A DNA stretch of 12,384 nucleotides from CAYZEZ01 sp964477295 (lineage in GTDB: Bacteria > Bacteroidota > Bacteroidia > Bacteroidales > SM23-62): the NCBI GenBank assembly GCA_964477295.1, contig CAYZEZ010000133.1, forward strand, positions 1-12,384, given 5' to 3'. Below, piece after piece: positions 1 to 6,772 of the stretch (its first letter is position 1; every line of letters begins with the position of its first letter). The notes beneath the pieces were generated by a model, which was given only the letters and a program-made list of their open reading frames with translations, was not told the origin of the DNA and did not search any database. A program made the translations under genes and the position numbers.

Positions 1-12
1 CGGAAAATATAG
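1..12 (+). CDS. rpsE: Probable 3' end of 30S ribosomal protein uS5 (partial)
   Basis: Only three codons and a TAG stop are visible (R-K-I-stop in frame 1), so the sequence alone cannot identify the protein. The assignment rests on context: in nearly all bacterial spc operons rpmD is directly preceded by rpsE. The stop lies 5 nt before the rpmD start, which is normal spacing for this cluster. The other two frames run through into rpmD without a nearby stop that would fit better. Confidence 0.35.
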   Translation, partial: RKI

Positions 13-17
13 TACAC

Positions 18-197
18 ATGGCAAAGATTAAAATCACTCAGACCAAAAGCCGGATCGGAAGCACAAAGAGGCAGAAAAGAACTCTCGATGCACTTGGTTT
101 GCGGAAAATGAACAGAACGGTTGAGGTGGAAGCCACACCCCAGATTCTGGGTATGGTTAATAAAGTGAAACACCTTGTAAAGATAGTAGAAGAATAA
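18..197 (+). CDS. rpmD: 50S ribosomal protein uL30
   Basis: A 59-codon gene starting at ATG 18 with stop TAA at 195-197. The product begins MAKIKITQTKSRIG and ends VKIVEE, and matches bacterial L30 in length (about 60 residues) and pattern: a short beta strand, a basic SxIG..xxQ+xTLxALGLRKxN segment, then VxxTPxxxGMVxxVxHLVxV. L30 is a small protein of the large subunit and binds 23S rRNA. The gene sits between the presumed rpsE and rplO, as in the standard spc operon. No Shine-Dalgarno sequence precedes it. Confidence 0.96.
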   Translation: MAKIKITQTKSRIGSTKRQKRTLDALGLRKMNRTVEVEATPQILGMVNKVKHLVKIVEE

Positions 198-222
198 TTA
201 TAAAAAATTTGAACTTCAGGAA

Positions 223-672
223 ATGGAATTGCATAACTTGAAACCAGCTAAGGGAGCTGTGAAAAAAGATAAACGAGTCGGAAGAGGTCAGGGCTCTAAC
301 CGTGGCGGCACCTCAACAAGGGGACATAAAGGCCAGAAATCCAGGTCCGGTTATTCCAAGAGTTTTGGTTTTGAAGGAGGTCAGATGCCCTTGCAGAGGA
401 GGGTGCCAAAACATGGATTCAAAAATATCAACAGGAAAGAATACAAGGCCATCAATTTGTCTACCCTGCAGGGATTAGCTGAGAAGAAAAAAATTACTAA
501 AGTAGATATTGAGACATTGATCAAGGCAGGCCTGGTAAACAAAAAGTCTCTGGTTAAGATTTTAGGTAATGGTAAACTCGAGGCAAAGCTGGAAGTGAAA
601 GCACATGCTTTTTCTGAATCCGCTAAAAAAGCGATTGAAGCAAAGCAAGGATCAATAGAAATAATCCAGTAA
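223..672 (+). CDS. rplO: 50S ribosomal protein uL15
   Basis: The 149-residue product is a typical full-length L15, a late-assembly 23S rRNA-binding protein. The N-terminal third is the conserved Gly/Arg-rich extension (GRGQGSNRGGTSTRGHKGQ, about residues 20-38) followed by FEGGQMPLQRRVPKHGF, which threads into rRNA. The C-terminal half is the globular L15/L18e-like domain (KSLVKILGNGKL and after). The ATG at 223 gives the expected family start MELHNLKPAKGA. The leader is A/T-rich with no SD, and the stop is one base before the secY ATG, suggesting translational coupling. Confidence 0.97.
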   Translation: MELHNLKPAKGAVKKDKRVGRGQGSNRGGTSTRGHKGQKSRSGYSKSFGFEGGQMPLQRRVPKHGFKNINRKEYKAINLSTLQGLAEKKKITKVDIETLIKAGLVNKKSLVKILGNGKLEAKLEVKAHAFSESAKKAIEAKQGSIEIIQ

Positions 673-673
673 C

Positions 674-2014
674 ATGAGAAAACTAATTGAGACTATAAAA
701 AATATCTGGAAGATTGATGACCTGAGAAAGAGGATCCTCTATACATTGGGTATTCTGCTTATATATCGCTTTGGGTCATTCATCACCCTTCCTGGTATTG
801 ATCCTAATCAGCTGACAGCATTGAAGCAGCAGACAGCAACCGGCGTTTTGGGTTTACTCGATATGTTTTCAGGCGGGGCATTTTCCAATGCATCCATATT
901 TGCCCTGGGCATCATGCCCTATATCTCGGCGTCTATCGTTGTCCAGCTCCTGACCATCGCTGTCCCTTATTTTCAGCGTCTGCAGAAAGAGGGTGACAGC
1001 GGAAGAAGAAAAATGAACCAGATCACCAGGTACCTTACGGTATTTATCCTGTTGCTGCAGGCACCTACCTACCTGGCGAACCTGCGTGCCCAGATCCCGG
1101 CCTCTGCATTTATCATTCCCGGATCGTTCTTTAAAGTTTCCTCTGTGATCATACTTACGGCTGGAACCATGTTTGTGATGTGGCTCGGTGAAAGAATAAC
1201 CGACAGGGGTATCGGGAATGGTATCTCACTGATCATTATGATCGGTATCATAGCCAGGCTGCCGTTCGCAGTTGTAGCCGAATTTGGTGCGAGACTAGAG
1301 CAGCAGGGAGGAGGGCTGGTTGCCTTCCTGGCCGAAATACTGGTGCTTTTTGTGGTCTTTATGGTATCTATTCTACTGGTACAGGGTACCCGGAGGATAC
1401 CGGTGCAGTATGCTAAAAGAATTATAGGGAATAAACAATATGGCGGGGTCAGGCAGTATATTCCCCTGAAAGTGAATGCAGCAGGGGTAATGCCTATCAT
1501 CTTTGCACAGGCACTCATGTTTATTCCGATTACTATAGCAGGATTTGCCAATTCAGATAAGCTTACCGGTTTTGCAGCAGCATTTGCCAATATGACCGGT
1601 CTCTGGTATAACATTACTTTTGCTGTAATGATCATCTTATTCACCTATTTCTATACAGCTGTCACAATAAATCCACAGCAAATGGCTGAGGATATGAAAA
1701 GAAATGGTGGATTCATTCCCGGGGTAAAGCCTGGACGTAAAACAGTAGAGTTCCTCGACTCGATCATGTCGAAGATTACACTGCCTGGCTCTATATTCCT
1801 GGCATTCATAGCGATTTTACCTGCCTTTGCCCGGATAGCCGGTATAAACTCCCTGTTCGCCCGTTTTTATGGAGGTACATCTTTGCTTATCCTGGTGGGT
1901 GTGGTGCTGGATACATTACAACAGATCGAAAGCCACCTGTTGATGCGTCATTACGACGGATTGATGAAGTCGGGTAGAATAAAAGGCAGAACCGGCGGTA
2001 TGTCTGCCATGTAG
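674..2014 (+). CDS. secY: Protein translocase subunit SecY
   Basis: A 446-residue polytopic inner-membrane protein that forms the channel of the SecYEG translocon. Ten hydrophobic segments can be read at roughly residues 20-38, 75-99, 118-138, 153-173, 182-202, 214-238, 268-290, 310-332, 368-388 and 398-414. The conserved cytoplasmic motif GERITDRGIGNGIS (about 172-185) follows TM4, RRIPVQYAKR (about 240-249) follows TM6, and the plug region (about 45-72) lies between TM1 and TM2. The short C-terminus ends in SGRIKGRTGG. The gene starts one base after the rplO stop. It is complete, with no missing motif. Confidence 0.98.
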   Translation: MRKLIETIKNIWKIDDLRKRILYTLGILLIYRFGSFITLPGIDPNQLTALKQQTATGVLGLLDMFSGGAFSNASIFALGIMPYISASIVVQLLTIAVPYFQRLQKEGDSGRRKMNQITRYLTVFILLLQAPTYLANLRAQIPASAFIIPGSFFKVSSVIILTAGTMFVMWLGERITDRGIGNGISLIIMIGIIARLPFAVVAEFGARLEQQGGGLVAFLAEILVLFVVFMVSILLVQGTRRIPVQYAKRIIGNKQYGGVRQYIPLKVNAAGVMPIIFAQALMFIPITIAGFANSDKLTGFAAAFANMTGLWYNITFAVMIILFTYFYTAVTINPQQMAEDMKRNGGFIPGVKPGRKTVEFLDSIMSKITLPGSIFLAFIAILPAFARIAGINSLFARFYGGTSLLILVGVVLDTLQQIESHLLMRHYDGLMKSGRIKGRTGGMSAM

Positions 2015-2032
2015 AAAAATGAACGTTCTTTG

Positions 2033-2812
2033 ATGATTTATATAAAAACAGAGGAAGAGATTGAGCTGATGAAACAGAGCAATATGCTCGTCTCTGAAAC
2101 ACTGGCGCAAATTGCAAGGATCATTCAGCCCGGTGTCTCAACCCTTCAGCTTGATAAACTGGCAGAGGAATATTTAAGGGATCATGGGGGAGTACCAGGT
2201 TTTCTGGGTTATAACGGTTTTCCCAATACGCTTTGTACATCGGTGAACAGCGAGGTGGTTCATGGGATCCCTTCTGATTACCGGCTGATTGATGGCGATA
2301 TTATTTCGGTCGATTGTGGTGTAAAACTGAATGGCTTTTTTGGTGATTCTGCTTATACATTCGAAGTAGGTGCAGTAGATCCGGATACACATAAGCTTCT
2401 GGAGACCACAAAAGAAGCCTTGTTCCTGGGAATTGGATTAGCACAGGAAGGAAACAGGTTAGGCGATATCGGACATGCGATTCAACAGCATGCAGAAGAC
2501 AGAGGTTATTCAGTGGTTAGGGAAATGGTAGGGCATGGACTGGGCAGAAACCTTCACGAAGAACCGGAAGTGCCAAATTACGGCAGACGTGGGAGTGGCA
2601 TCAAACTGAAGAAAGGAATGGTGCTTTGCCTGGAACCGATGATCAATATGGGTAAAAGGTATATCCGCCAGGAAGAGGATGGCTGGACCATCAGAACCAG
2701 CGACGACAAACCGTCCGCCCATTTTGAACTGGCGGTGGCCATTACAAAAGGAGAACCGGTTATTTTATCGACCTTTGAATTGATTGAAAAGGAGTTGAAT
2801 AACGAATATTGA
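2033..2812 (+). CDS. map: Type I methionine aminopeptidase
   Basis: The 259-residue enzyme removes the initiator methionine from nascent proteins. The pita-bread fold ligands are all present: His77 (VVHGIP), metal-binding Asp94 (SVDCG) and Asp105 (GD), His168 (GHGLG), Glu201 (LEPM) and Glu232 (HFEL). There is no N-terminal zinc-finger extension, so it is the short bacterial class (type Ia). I place the start at ATG 2033 (MIYIKTEEEIELM), where Bacteroidota homologues begin. The TTG three bases upstream would add only one residue. The gene lies 18 nt after secY, the usual Bacteroidota position, where many Firmicutes have adk then map. Confidence 0.97.
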   Translation: MIYIKTEEEIELMKQSNMLVSETLAQIARIIQPGVSTLQLDKLAEEYLRDHGGVPGFLGYNGFPNTLCTSVNSEVVHGIPSDYRLIDGDIISVDCGVKLNGFFGDSAYTFEVGAVDPDTHKLLETTKEALFLGIGLAQEGNRLGDIGHAIQQHAEDRGYSVVREMVGHGLGRNLHEEPEVPNYGRRGSGIKLKKGMVLCLEPMINMGKRYIRQEEDGWTIRTSDDKPSAHFELAVAITKGEPVILSTFELIEKELNNEY

Positions 2813-2891
2813 TTAACGATTTAAGAATTTCGAAGTAGAAGAGCACACACGCAACCCATTCCCCACACTAACCAGGAACAAATAAATAAGT

Positions 2892-3110
2892 ATGGTTAAA
2901 CAACCTTCAATTGAGCAAGATGGAACCATTACAGAAGCCTTGTCAAATGCAATGTTCAGGGTGGAACTGGAAAATGGACATGTCATCACCGCTCATATTT
3001 CGGGGAAAATGAGAATGCATTACATTAAGCTTCTCCCCGGTGATCGTGTCAAGGTGGAAATGTCACCCTACGATCTTTCAAAAGGTAGGATAACCTTCAG
3101 GTACAAATAG
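2892..3110 (+). CDS. infA: Translation initiation factor IF-1
   Basis: The 72-residue product is a single S1-like OB-fold of standard IF-1 length. It starts MVKQPSIEQDGTI and contains the family pattern FRVELENGHVITAHISGKMRMHYIKLLPGDRVKVEMSPYDL (given here only as the conserved region, residues about 22-62), ending GRITFRYK. IF-1 occupies the ribosomal A site during initiation. A 79-nt gap after map has no hairpin or SD that I can see. The gene belongs to the classic infA-rpmJ-rpsM order. Confidence 0.97.
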   Translation: MVKQPSIEQDGTITEALSNAMFRVELENGHVITAHISGKMRMHYIKLLPGDRVKVEMSPYDLSKGRITFRYK

Positions 3111-3171
3111 GAATGAAAATATTATTAAGGTAGGTTACACGAGGCCAATTAATTAAATTAAATAGATACGA

Positions 3172-3288
3172 GTGAAAATAAGAGCATCCGTAAAGAAAAG
3201 AAGTTCTGATTGCAAGATAGTTAGAAGGAAGGGACGATTGTATGTTATCAACAAAAAAAATCCCAAATTCAAACAGCGTCAGGGCTGA
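3172..3288 (+). CDS. rpmJ: 50S ribosomal protein bL36, zinc-free (C-minus) form
   Basis: A 38-codon gene starting at GTG 3172 with stop TGA 3286-3288. The product begins MKIRASVKKRSSDCKIVRRK and ends KFKQRQG, diagnostic of L36. Canonical zinc-binding L36 has Cys11, Cys14, Cys27 and His33. Here only Cys14 remains, and the other positions are Ser11, Asn27 and Phe33, so a zinc ribbon cannot form. This C-minus type is what I would expect in Bacteroidota. GTG is the only plausible start, because the family N-terminus M-K-[VI]-R-A-S begins there. The gene is 38 nt upstream of rpsM. Confidence 0.95.
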   Translation: MKIRASVKKRSSDCKIVRRKGRLYVINKKNPKFKQRQG

Positions 3289-3295
3289 TTAATGC

Positions 3296-3303
3296 TAAAT
3301 TTG
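3296..3303 (+). promoter_or_regulatory. Possible Bacteroidota -7 box upstream of rpsM
   Basis: The octamer TAAATTTG matches the Bacteroidota sigma-ABfr -7 consensus TAnnTTTG exactly. It lies in the short rpmJ-rpsM gap, 23 nt before the rpsM ATG. I see no matching TTTG at -33, and an 8-mer with six fixed bases will occur by chance in a window of this size, so this is only a candidate for a secondary alpha-operon promoter. Confidence 0.2.
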
Positions 3304-3326
3304 CAAACCATTTTTAAAATAAAAAT

Positions 3327-3710
3327 ATGGCTAGAATTGTTGGAGTTGATCTCCCCAAAAATAAGCGAGGTGAAATCGGCCTTACCTATATTTTCGGTAT
3401 AGGAAAAAGTACTGCACAGAAAATCCTTGATACTGCAGGTGTCGACCGTAATCTCTATGTGAAGGACTGGAATGATGACCAGATCACCAGGATCCGTGAG
3501 GTGGTGAATGAAAATTATAAGGTGGAAGGTGAATTAAGGTCTGCTGTTCAGATGAATATTAAAAGATTGATGGACATCGGTTGTTATCGCGGTATTCGTC
3601 ACAGGATCGGTCTTCCTGTAAGAGGACAAAGCACCAAGAACAATGCGAGGACAAGAAAAGGAAGAAGAAAAACAATTGCAAATAAGAAAAAAGCAGTAAC
3701 TAAAAAATAA
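3327..3710 (+). CDS. rpsM: 30S ribosomal protein uS13
   Basis: The 127-residue product is full-length S13, a 30S head protein that contacts 16S rRNA, the P-site tRNA and the large subunit (B1 bridges). It starts MARIVGVDLPKNKRGEIGLT, contains the helix-two-turn-helix region with YIFGIGKSTAQKIL, and carries the C-terminal rRNA/tRNA-binding tail with the signature RGQSTKNNARTRKGRRKT followed by a lysine-rich end. It is the first gene of the classical alpha operon. It is preceded by an A-rich leader and followed after 3 nt by rpsK. Confidence 0.98.
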   Translation: MARIVGVDLPKNKRGEIGLTYIFGIGKSTAQKILDTAGVDRNLYVKDWNDDQITRIREVVNENYKVEGELRSAVQMNIKRLMDIGCYRGIRHRIGLPVRGQSTKNNARTRKGRRKTIANKKKAVTKK

Positions 3711-3713
3711 TCG

Positions 3714-4103
3714 ATGGCAAAGAAAACAGGATCGTCCAGGAAAAGATCAGTTAAGGTTGAGCCCAACGGACAGGCACATATTCATGCTTCGTTCAATAAC
3801 ATTATTATATCCCTGACAAATGGCTCAGGTCAGGTTATTTCCTGGTCATCATCAGGTAAAATGGGATTCAGAGGATCCAAGAAAAATACTCCTTATGCTG
3901 CTCAGGTAGCTGCTCAGGACTGTGCTAAAATTGCTTTTGACCTGGGGCTCAGAAAGGTGAAAGTGTATGTAAAGGGACCCGGAGCAGGCCGGGAATCGGC
4001 TATCCGTACCATTCATAGTGCAGGTATTGAAGTAACTGAGATCGTTGATGTTACACCTTTACCCCACAATGGATGCCGTCCTCCAAAAAGAAGAAGAGTT
4101 TAG
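3714..4103 (+). CDS. rpsK: 30S ribosomal protein uS11
   Basis: The 129-residue product matches S11, a 30S platform protein near the mRNA exit. After a basic N-terminus (MAKKTGSSRKRSVKVEP) come the conserved AHIHASFNNIIISLTNGSG (about 22-40), WSSSGKMGFRGSKKNTPYAAQ (about 45-65), VKGPGAGRESAIR, and the invariant C-terminal end DVTPLPHNGCRPPKRRRV. Only 3 nt separate it from rpsM and 36 nt from rpsD. All family landmarks are intact. Confidence 0.98.
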   Translation: MAKKTGSSRKRSVKVEPNGQAHIHASFNNIIISLTNGSGQVISWSSSGKMGFRGSKKNTPYAAQVAAQDCAKIAFDLGLRKVKVYVKGPGAGRESAIRTIHSAGIEVTEIVDVTPLPHNGCRPPKRRRV

Positions 4104-4139
4104 TGTAAGAACGAATATGATATTAAAACGCATTTACTA

Positions 4140-4745
4140 ATGGCAAGATATACCGGACCAAGAACAAAAATTGCAAGAAAATTCGGAGAACCTATTTACG
4201 GTCCCGACAAGGTGCTGGAGAAGAAAAACTACCCCCCTGGAGTTCATGGTATTAATAAACGAAGGAGGAAACAGTCTGAATATGGCATTCAGCTGAAAGA
4301 AAAACAAAAAGCCAAATATACTTATGGCGTGCTCGAAAGACAATTCCTTAACCTGTTCAAGAAAGCCTCAAGAAGTAAAGGTGTTACCGGTGAGGTATTG
4401 CTTCAGCTACTTGAATCACGTCTCGATAACGTGGTTTTTCGTCTGGGAATTGCACCGACCCGTAGCGGAGCAAGGCAACTGGTTACTCACAGGCATATTA
4501 CTGTAAACGGATCGGTGGTTAATATACCCTCATGCCTGTTAAAACCAGGAGACCTTATCGGTGTCAGGGAAAAGTCAAAATCGCTCGAAGCAATTAGCAA
4601 TTCTCTTTCGGCCAGCAGAACAAGGGGATCATGGCTGGAATGGGACGATGCCATGATGACAGGTAAGTTTATGAATGTTCCGGAACGTGAAGAGATACCG
4701 GAAAATATTAAAGAACAATTGATCGTAGAACTTTATTCAAAATAG
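4140..4745 (+). CDS. rpsD: 30S ribosomal protein uS4
   Basis: The 201-residue product is S4, a primary 16S rRNA-binding assembly protein that acts as a translational repressor of the alpha operon in E. coli; whether it does so here is unknown. The N-terminal region MARYTGPRTKIARKFGEPIYG lacks the cysteine cluster of zinc-binding S4 forms. The S4 RNA-binding domain spans about residues 91-155, with LESRLDNVVFRLGIAPTRSGAR and the VNGSVVNIPS strand. The C-terminus ends EQLIVELYSK. An unusually long 108-nt spacer with heptad repeats separates it from rpoA. Confidence 0.98.
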   Translation: MARYTGPRTKIARKFGEPIYGPDKVLEKKNYPPGVHGINKRRRKQSEYGIQLKEKQKAKYTYGVLERQFLNLFKKASRSKGVTGEVLLQLLESRLDNVVFRLGIAPTRSGARQLVTHRHITVNGSVVNIPSCLLKPGDLIGVREKSKSLEAISNSLSASRTRGSWLEWDDAMMTGKFMNVPEREEIPENIKEQLIVELYSK

Positions 4746-4765
4746 TTACTGGTTGCTGGATTGCT
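4745..4765 (+). repeat. Degenerate heptad array A1, GTTRCTG orientation
   Basis: Immediately after (and touching) the rpsD stop codon, two heptads of type GTTACTG / GTTGCTG are followed by a third, imperfect unit shifted by one base. The pattern is the approximate reverse complement of the heptads in the next array (4789-4816), so the gap contains two oppositely oriented short arrays. This arm is the weakest of the four. Confidence 0.45.
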
Positions 4766-4788
4766 TCGATTACAATTTATTACGACCT

Positions 4789-4816
4789 GCAACATGCAAC
4801 TTGCAACTTGGAACTT
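4789..4816 (+). repeat. Heptad array A2, GCAACTT type
   Basis: Four in-phase 7-bp units fit GSAACWT: GCAACAT, GCAACTT twice, and GGAACTT. They lie in the rpsD-rpoA gap, 38-65 nt before the rpoA start. The last unit runs into TTTG (4815-4818), giving GAACTTTG, one mismatch from the Bacteroidota -7 consensus TAnnTTTG, so the array may overlap a promoter for rpoA. That link is inference. Confidence 0.7.
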
Positions 4817-4853
4817 TGTATTATAAATTAAATAGAACTCTAATCTATTATCT

Positions 4854-5846
4854 ATGGCTATACTAGCTTTTCAAAAACCAGATAAGGTTATAATGGTCGA
4901 GGCGGACGACTATTATGGCAAATTCGAATTCCGCCCTTTGGAACCAGGTTATGGTATAACGGTAGGTAATGCCCTGAGGCGTATCCTGCTTTCTTCACTT
5001 GAAGGGTATGCCATTACCACCATAAAAATTGAAGGTGTTGAACACGAGTTCTCAACCATTACCGGTCTGATCGAAGATGTGACAGGTATCGTGCTTAATA
5101 TGAAACAGATTTGTTTCAAAAAGCAAATTGAAGATATTGAGGATGAAAAAATCATGGTCACTATTACGGGACAGGAAGAATTCAGGGCAGGTGACCTTTC
5201 AAAATTCCTGAGCGGTTTTAAAGTACTTAATCCGGAGTTGGTGATCTGTCATATGGAACCGGATGTGAAACTGCAGATGGAAATAACGATTAATAAAGGA
5301 AGAGGATATGTGCCGGCAGAAGAAAATAAACCGATGGATGCAGAGTTCGGACTCATCGCCATCGATTCAATTTTTACACCGGTGAGAAATGTGAAATATT
5401 CGATTGAAAATTACAGGGTTGAACAAAAGACGGATTATGAGAAACTTATCGTCGAGATTATGACCAATGGTTCAATTCATCCTAAAGATGCATTAAAAGA
5501 GGCTGCCAAGATACTGATCTATCATTTTATGCTTTTCTCTGATGAAAAGATTACCCTTGATTCAGATGAGAAATTTGCCAACGAGGAGTTTGATGAAGAA
5601 ATCCTTCACATGAGACAGTTACTCAAAACCAAACTGGTTGATCTCGATCTGTCGGTTAGGGCACTCAACTGCTTGAAAGCCGCTGAAGTTGAGTCGTTGG
5701 GAGATCTTGTCAAGTTCAACAAAAATGATCTGTTGAAATTCAGGAATTTTGGAAAGAAATCGTTAACCGAACTGGATGAGTTATTGGTCAGCATGAGTTT
5801 AAGTTTCGGTATGGATACCGGAAAGTACAAATTGGATAAGGAGTAA
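4854..5846 (+). CDS. rpoA: DNA-directed RNA polymerase subunit alpha
   Basis: The 330-residue product is full-length RpoA, which dimerises to scaffold RNA polymerase. The N-terminal domain (about 1-232) contains the dimerisation/assembly motif GITVGNALRRILLSSLEG (about 34-51) and ends near KDALKEAAKILIYHF. An acidic linker (about 230-252) leads to the C-terminal domain (about 262-318). Its DNA/UP-element residues correspond to E. coli R265, N268 and C269 (here Arg269, Asn272, Cys273), followed by the GKKSLTEL helix (300-307). The ATG at 4854 gives the expected N-terminus. The upstream gap is the longest inside the cluster, and rplQ follows after 5 nt. Confidence 0.98.
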   Translation: MAILAFQKPDKVIMVEADDYYGKFEFRPLEPGYGITVGNALRRILLSSLEGYAITTIKIEGVEHEFSTITGLIEDVTGIVLNMKQICFKKQIEDIEDEKIMVTITGQEEFRAGDLSKFLSGFKVLNPELVICHMEPDVKLQMEITINKGRGYVPAEENKPMDAEFGLIAIDSIFTPVRNVKYSIENYRVEQKTDYEKLIVEIMTNGSIHPKDALKEAAKILIYHFMLFSDEKITLDSDEKFANEEFDEEILHMRQLLKTKLVDLDLSVRALNCLKAAEVESLGDLVKFNKNDLLKFRNFGKKSLTELDELLVSMSLSFGMDTGKYKLDKE

Positions 5847-5851
5847 TAGAA

Positions 5852-6739
5852 ATGAGACACAGGAAGAGTTTTAATCATCTCAGCAGGAAGACAGCACATA
5901 GAAAAGCAATGTTGGCTAATATGGCATCGTCGCTGATCATGCATAAAAGAATCAAGACCACGACTGCCAAGGCAAAGGCTTTAAGAGTCTTTGTCGAGCC
6001 CTTGATTACCCGGTCGAAAGAAGACACCACTCATTCACGGCGAATTGCTTTTAAAGAGCTGCGCGATAAACATGCAGTCTCTGAATTGTTCAGGGATGTT
6101 GCAGCCAAAGTAGGCGACAGGCCGGGTGGATATACGAGAATCATTAAGCTGGACAGCCGCTTGGGCGATAATGCTGATATGTGCATGATTGAGCTGGTTG
6201 ATTATAATGAAAATATGCTGGCCGAAAAGGCTGGAACCAAACCTAAATCAGGCCGCCGGAGAAGAGGTGGTAAAAAGAAGACTGATGAGGTTGTTGCTGC
6301 CGGAAAAGAAACTATGGTGAAAGATGCAGTGGTTGAGGAAGATGCCGGGGGTGATGTTGAGGTTGTTGAAGATATGGCGGATGTTGATGCTGTGGCCGAT
6401 GTCGTGGAAACAACCGGAGAGGAAAAAGAAGAAACGGAGGCTGAACCAGGGACCAAAGCAGTAGAGGCAACAGAAACAGAAGAACCCAAAGCAGAAGTTC
6501 CCGAGGCTAAGGAGGAAGAACCCAAAACAGAAGAACCTAAAGCAGAAGTTCCCGAGGCTAAGGAGGAAGAACCCAAAACAGAAGAACCCAAAATGGAGGA
6601 TCAGGCAGGGGAAGTAAAGGAGGATGAGTCCGGGGTTGAAGAAACCAAATCTGAAATTACTGGGGAGAAATTTGAAGAGCCGGAGGAAGAACCAAAAGAT
6701 GAAGCGGATGAAGCCGGTGAAGAGGAGAAAAAAGAATAG
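5852..6739 (+). CDS. rplQ: 50S ribosomal protein bL17 with long acidic repetitive C-terminal tail
   Basis: Residues 1 to about 118 are a complete L17: MRHRKSFNHLSRKTAHRKAM, then the KRIKTTTAKAKALRVFVEPLIT segment (about 32-53), GGYTRIIKL and DNADMCMIELVDYN. A basic linker follows (about 129-144, KSGRRRRGGKKK). Residues about 146-295 are low-complexity and dominated by Glu, Pro, Lys, Ala and Val, with a 17-residue unit (EEPKAEVPEAKEEEPKT) duplicated at 210-226 and 227-243. Typical L17 is about 115-130 residues, and Bacteroidota members often carry a shorter extension. There is no stop or frameshift between core and tail. The tail's function is unknown. It is the last gene of the operon, ahead of a terminator. 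Confidence 0.96.
   Translation: MRHRKSFNHLSRKTAHRKAMLANMASSLIMHKRIKTTTAKAKALRVFVEPLITRSKEDTTHSRRIAFKELRDKHAVSELFRDVAAKVGDRPGGYTRIIKLDSRLGDNADMCMIELVDYNENMLAEKAGTKPKSGRRRRGGKKKTDEVVAAGKETMVKDAVVEEDAGGDVEVVEDMADVDAVADVVETTGEEKEETEAEPGTKAVEATETEEPKAEVPEAKEEEPKTEEPKAEVPEAKEEEPKTEEPKMEDQAGEVKEDESGVEETKSEITGEKFEEPEEEPKDEADEAGEEEKKE
6479..6592 (+). repeat. 51-bp tandem duplication in the rplQ tail
   Basis: Two adjacent 51-bp units (6479-6529 and 6530-6580) differ at one position, C at 6487 versus T at 6538, a silent Pro codon change. A third copy begins at 6581 and matches for 12 bp (GAAGAACCCAAA). The unit length is a multiple of three, so the frame is kept and 17 residues are duplicated. The near identity suggests a recent slippage or unequal recombination event. 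Confidence 0.95.
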
Positions 6740-6772
6740 GCCATGATTCGTGAATCGGAAGTTATTTGAAGG

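Noticed and set aside
1069..1644. 191-codon minus-strand open frame inside secY
   Set aside because: Lies wholly within secY, where the sense strand has an intact conserved product; the antisense peptide shows no recognisable domain.
2030..2032. TTG at 2030 as the map start
   Set aside because: The next codon is ATG and gives the standard Bacteroidota N-terminus; the TTG adds a single residue.
3111..3171. Ribosomal-protein autoregulatory leader before rpmJ or rpsM
   Set aside because: I could not find a convincing stem or pseudoknot resembling the known S4-binding leader in these short A/T-rich gaps.
4745..4816. CRISPR-like array in the rpsD-rpoA gap
   Set aside because: The units are 7 bp, adjacent without spacers and degenerate, unlike 23-47 bp CRISPR repeats with unique spacers; no cas gene is present.
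6744..6755. GATTC-GT-GAATC short inverted repeat after rplQ
   Set aside because: Five base pairs around a two-base loop is too weak, and a good terminator follows directly.
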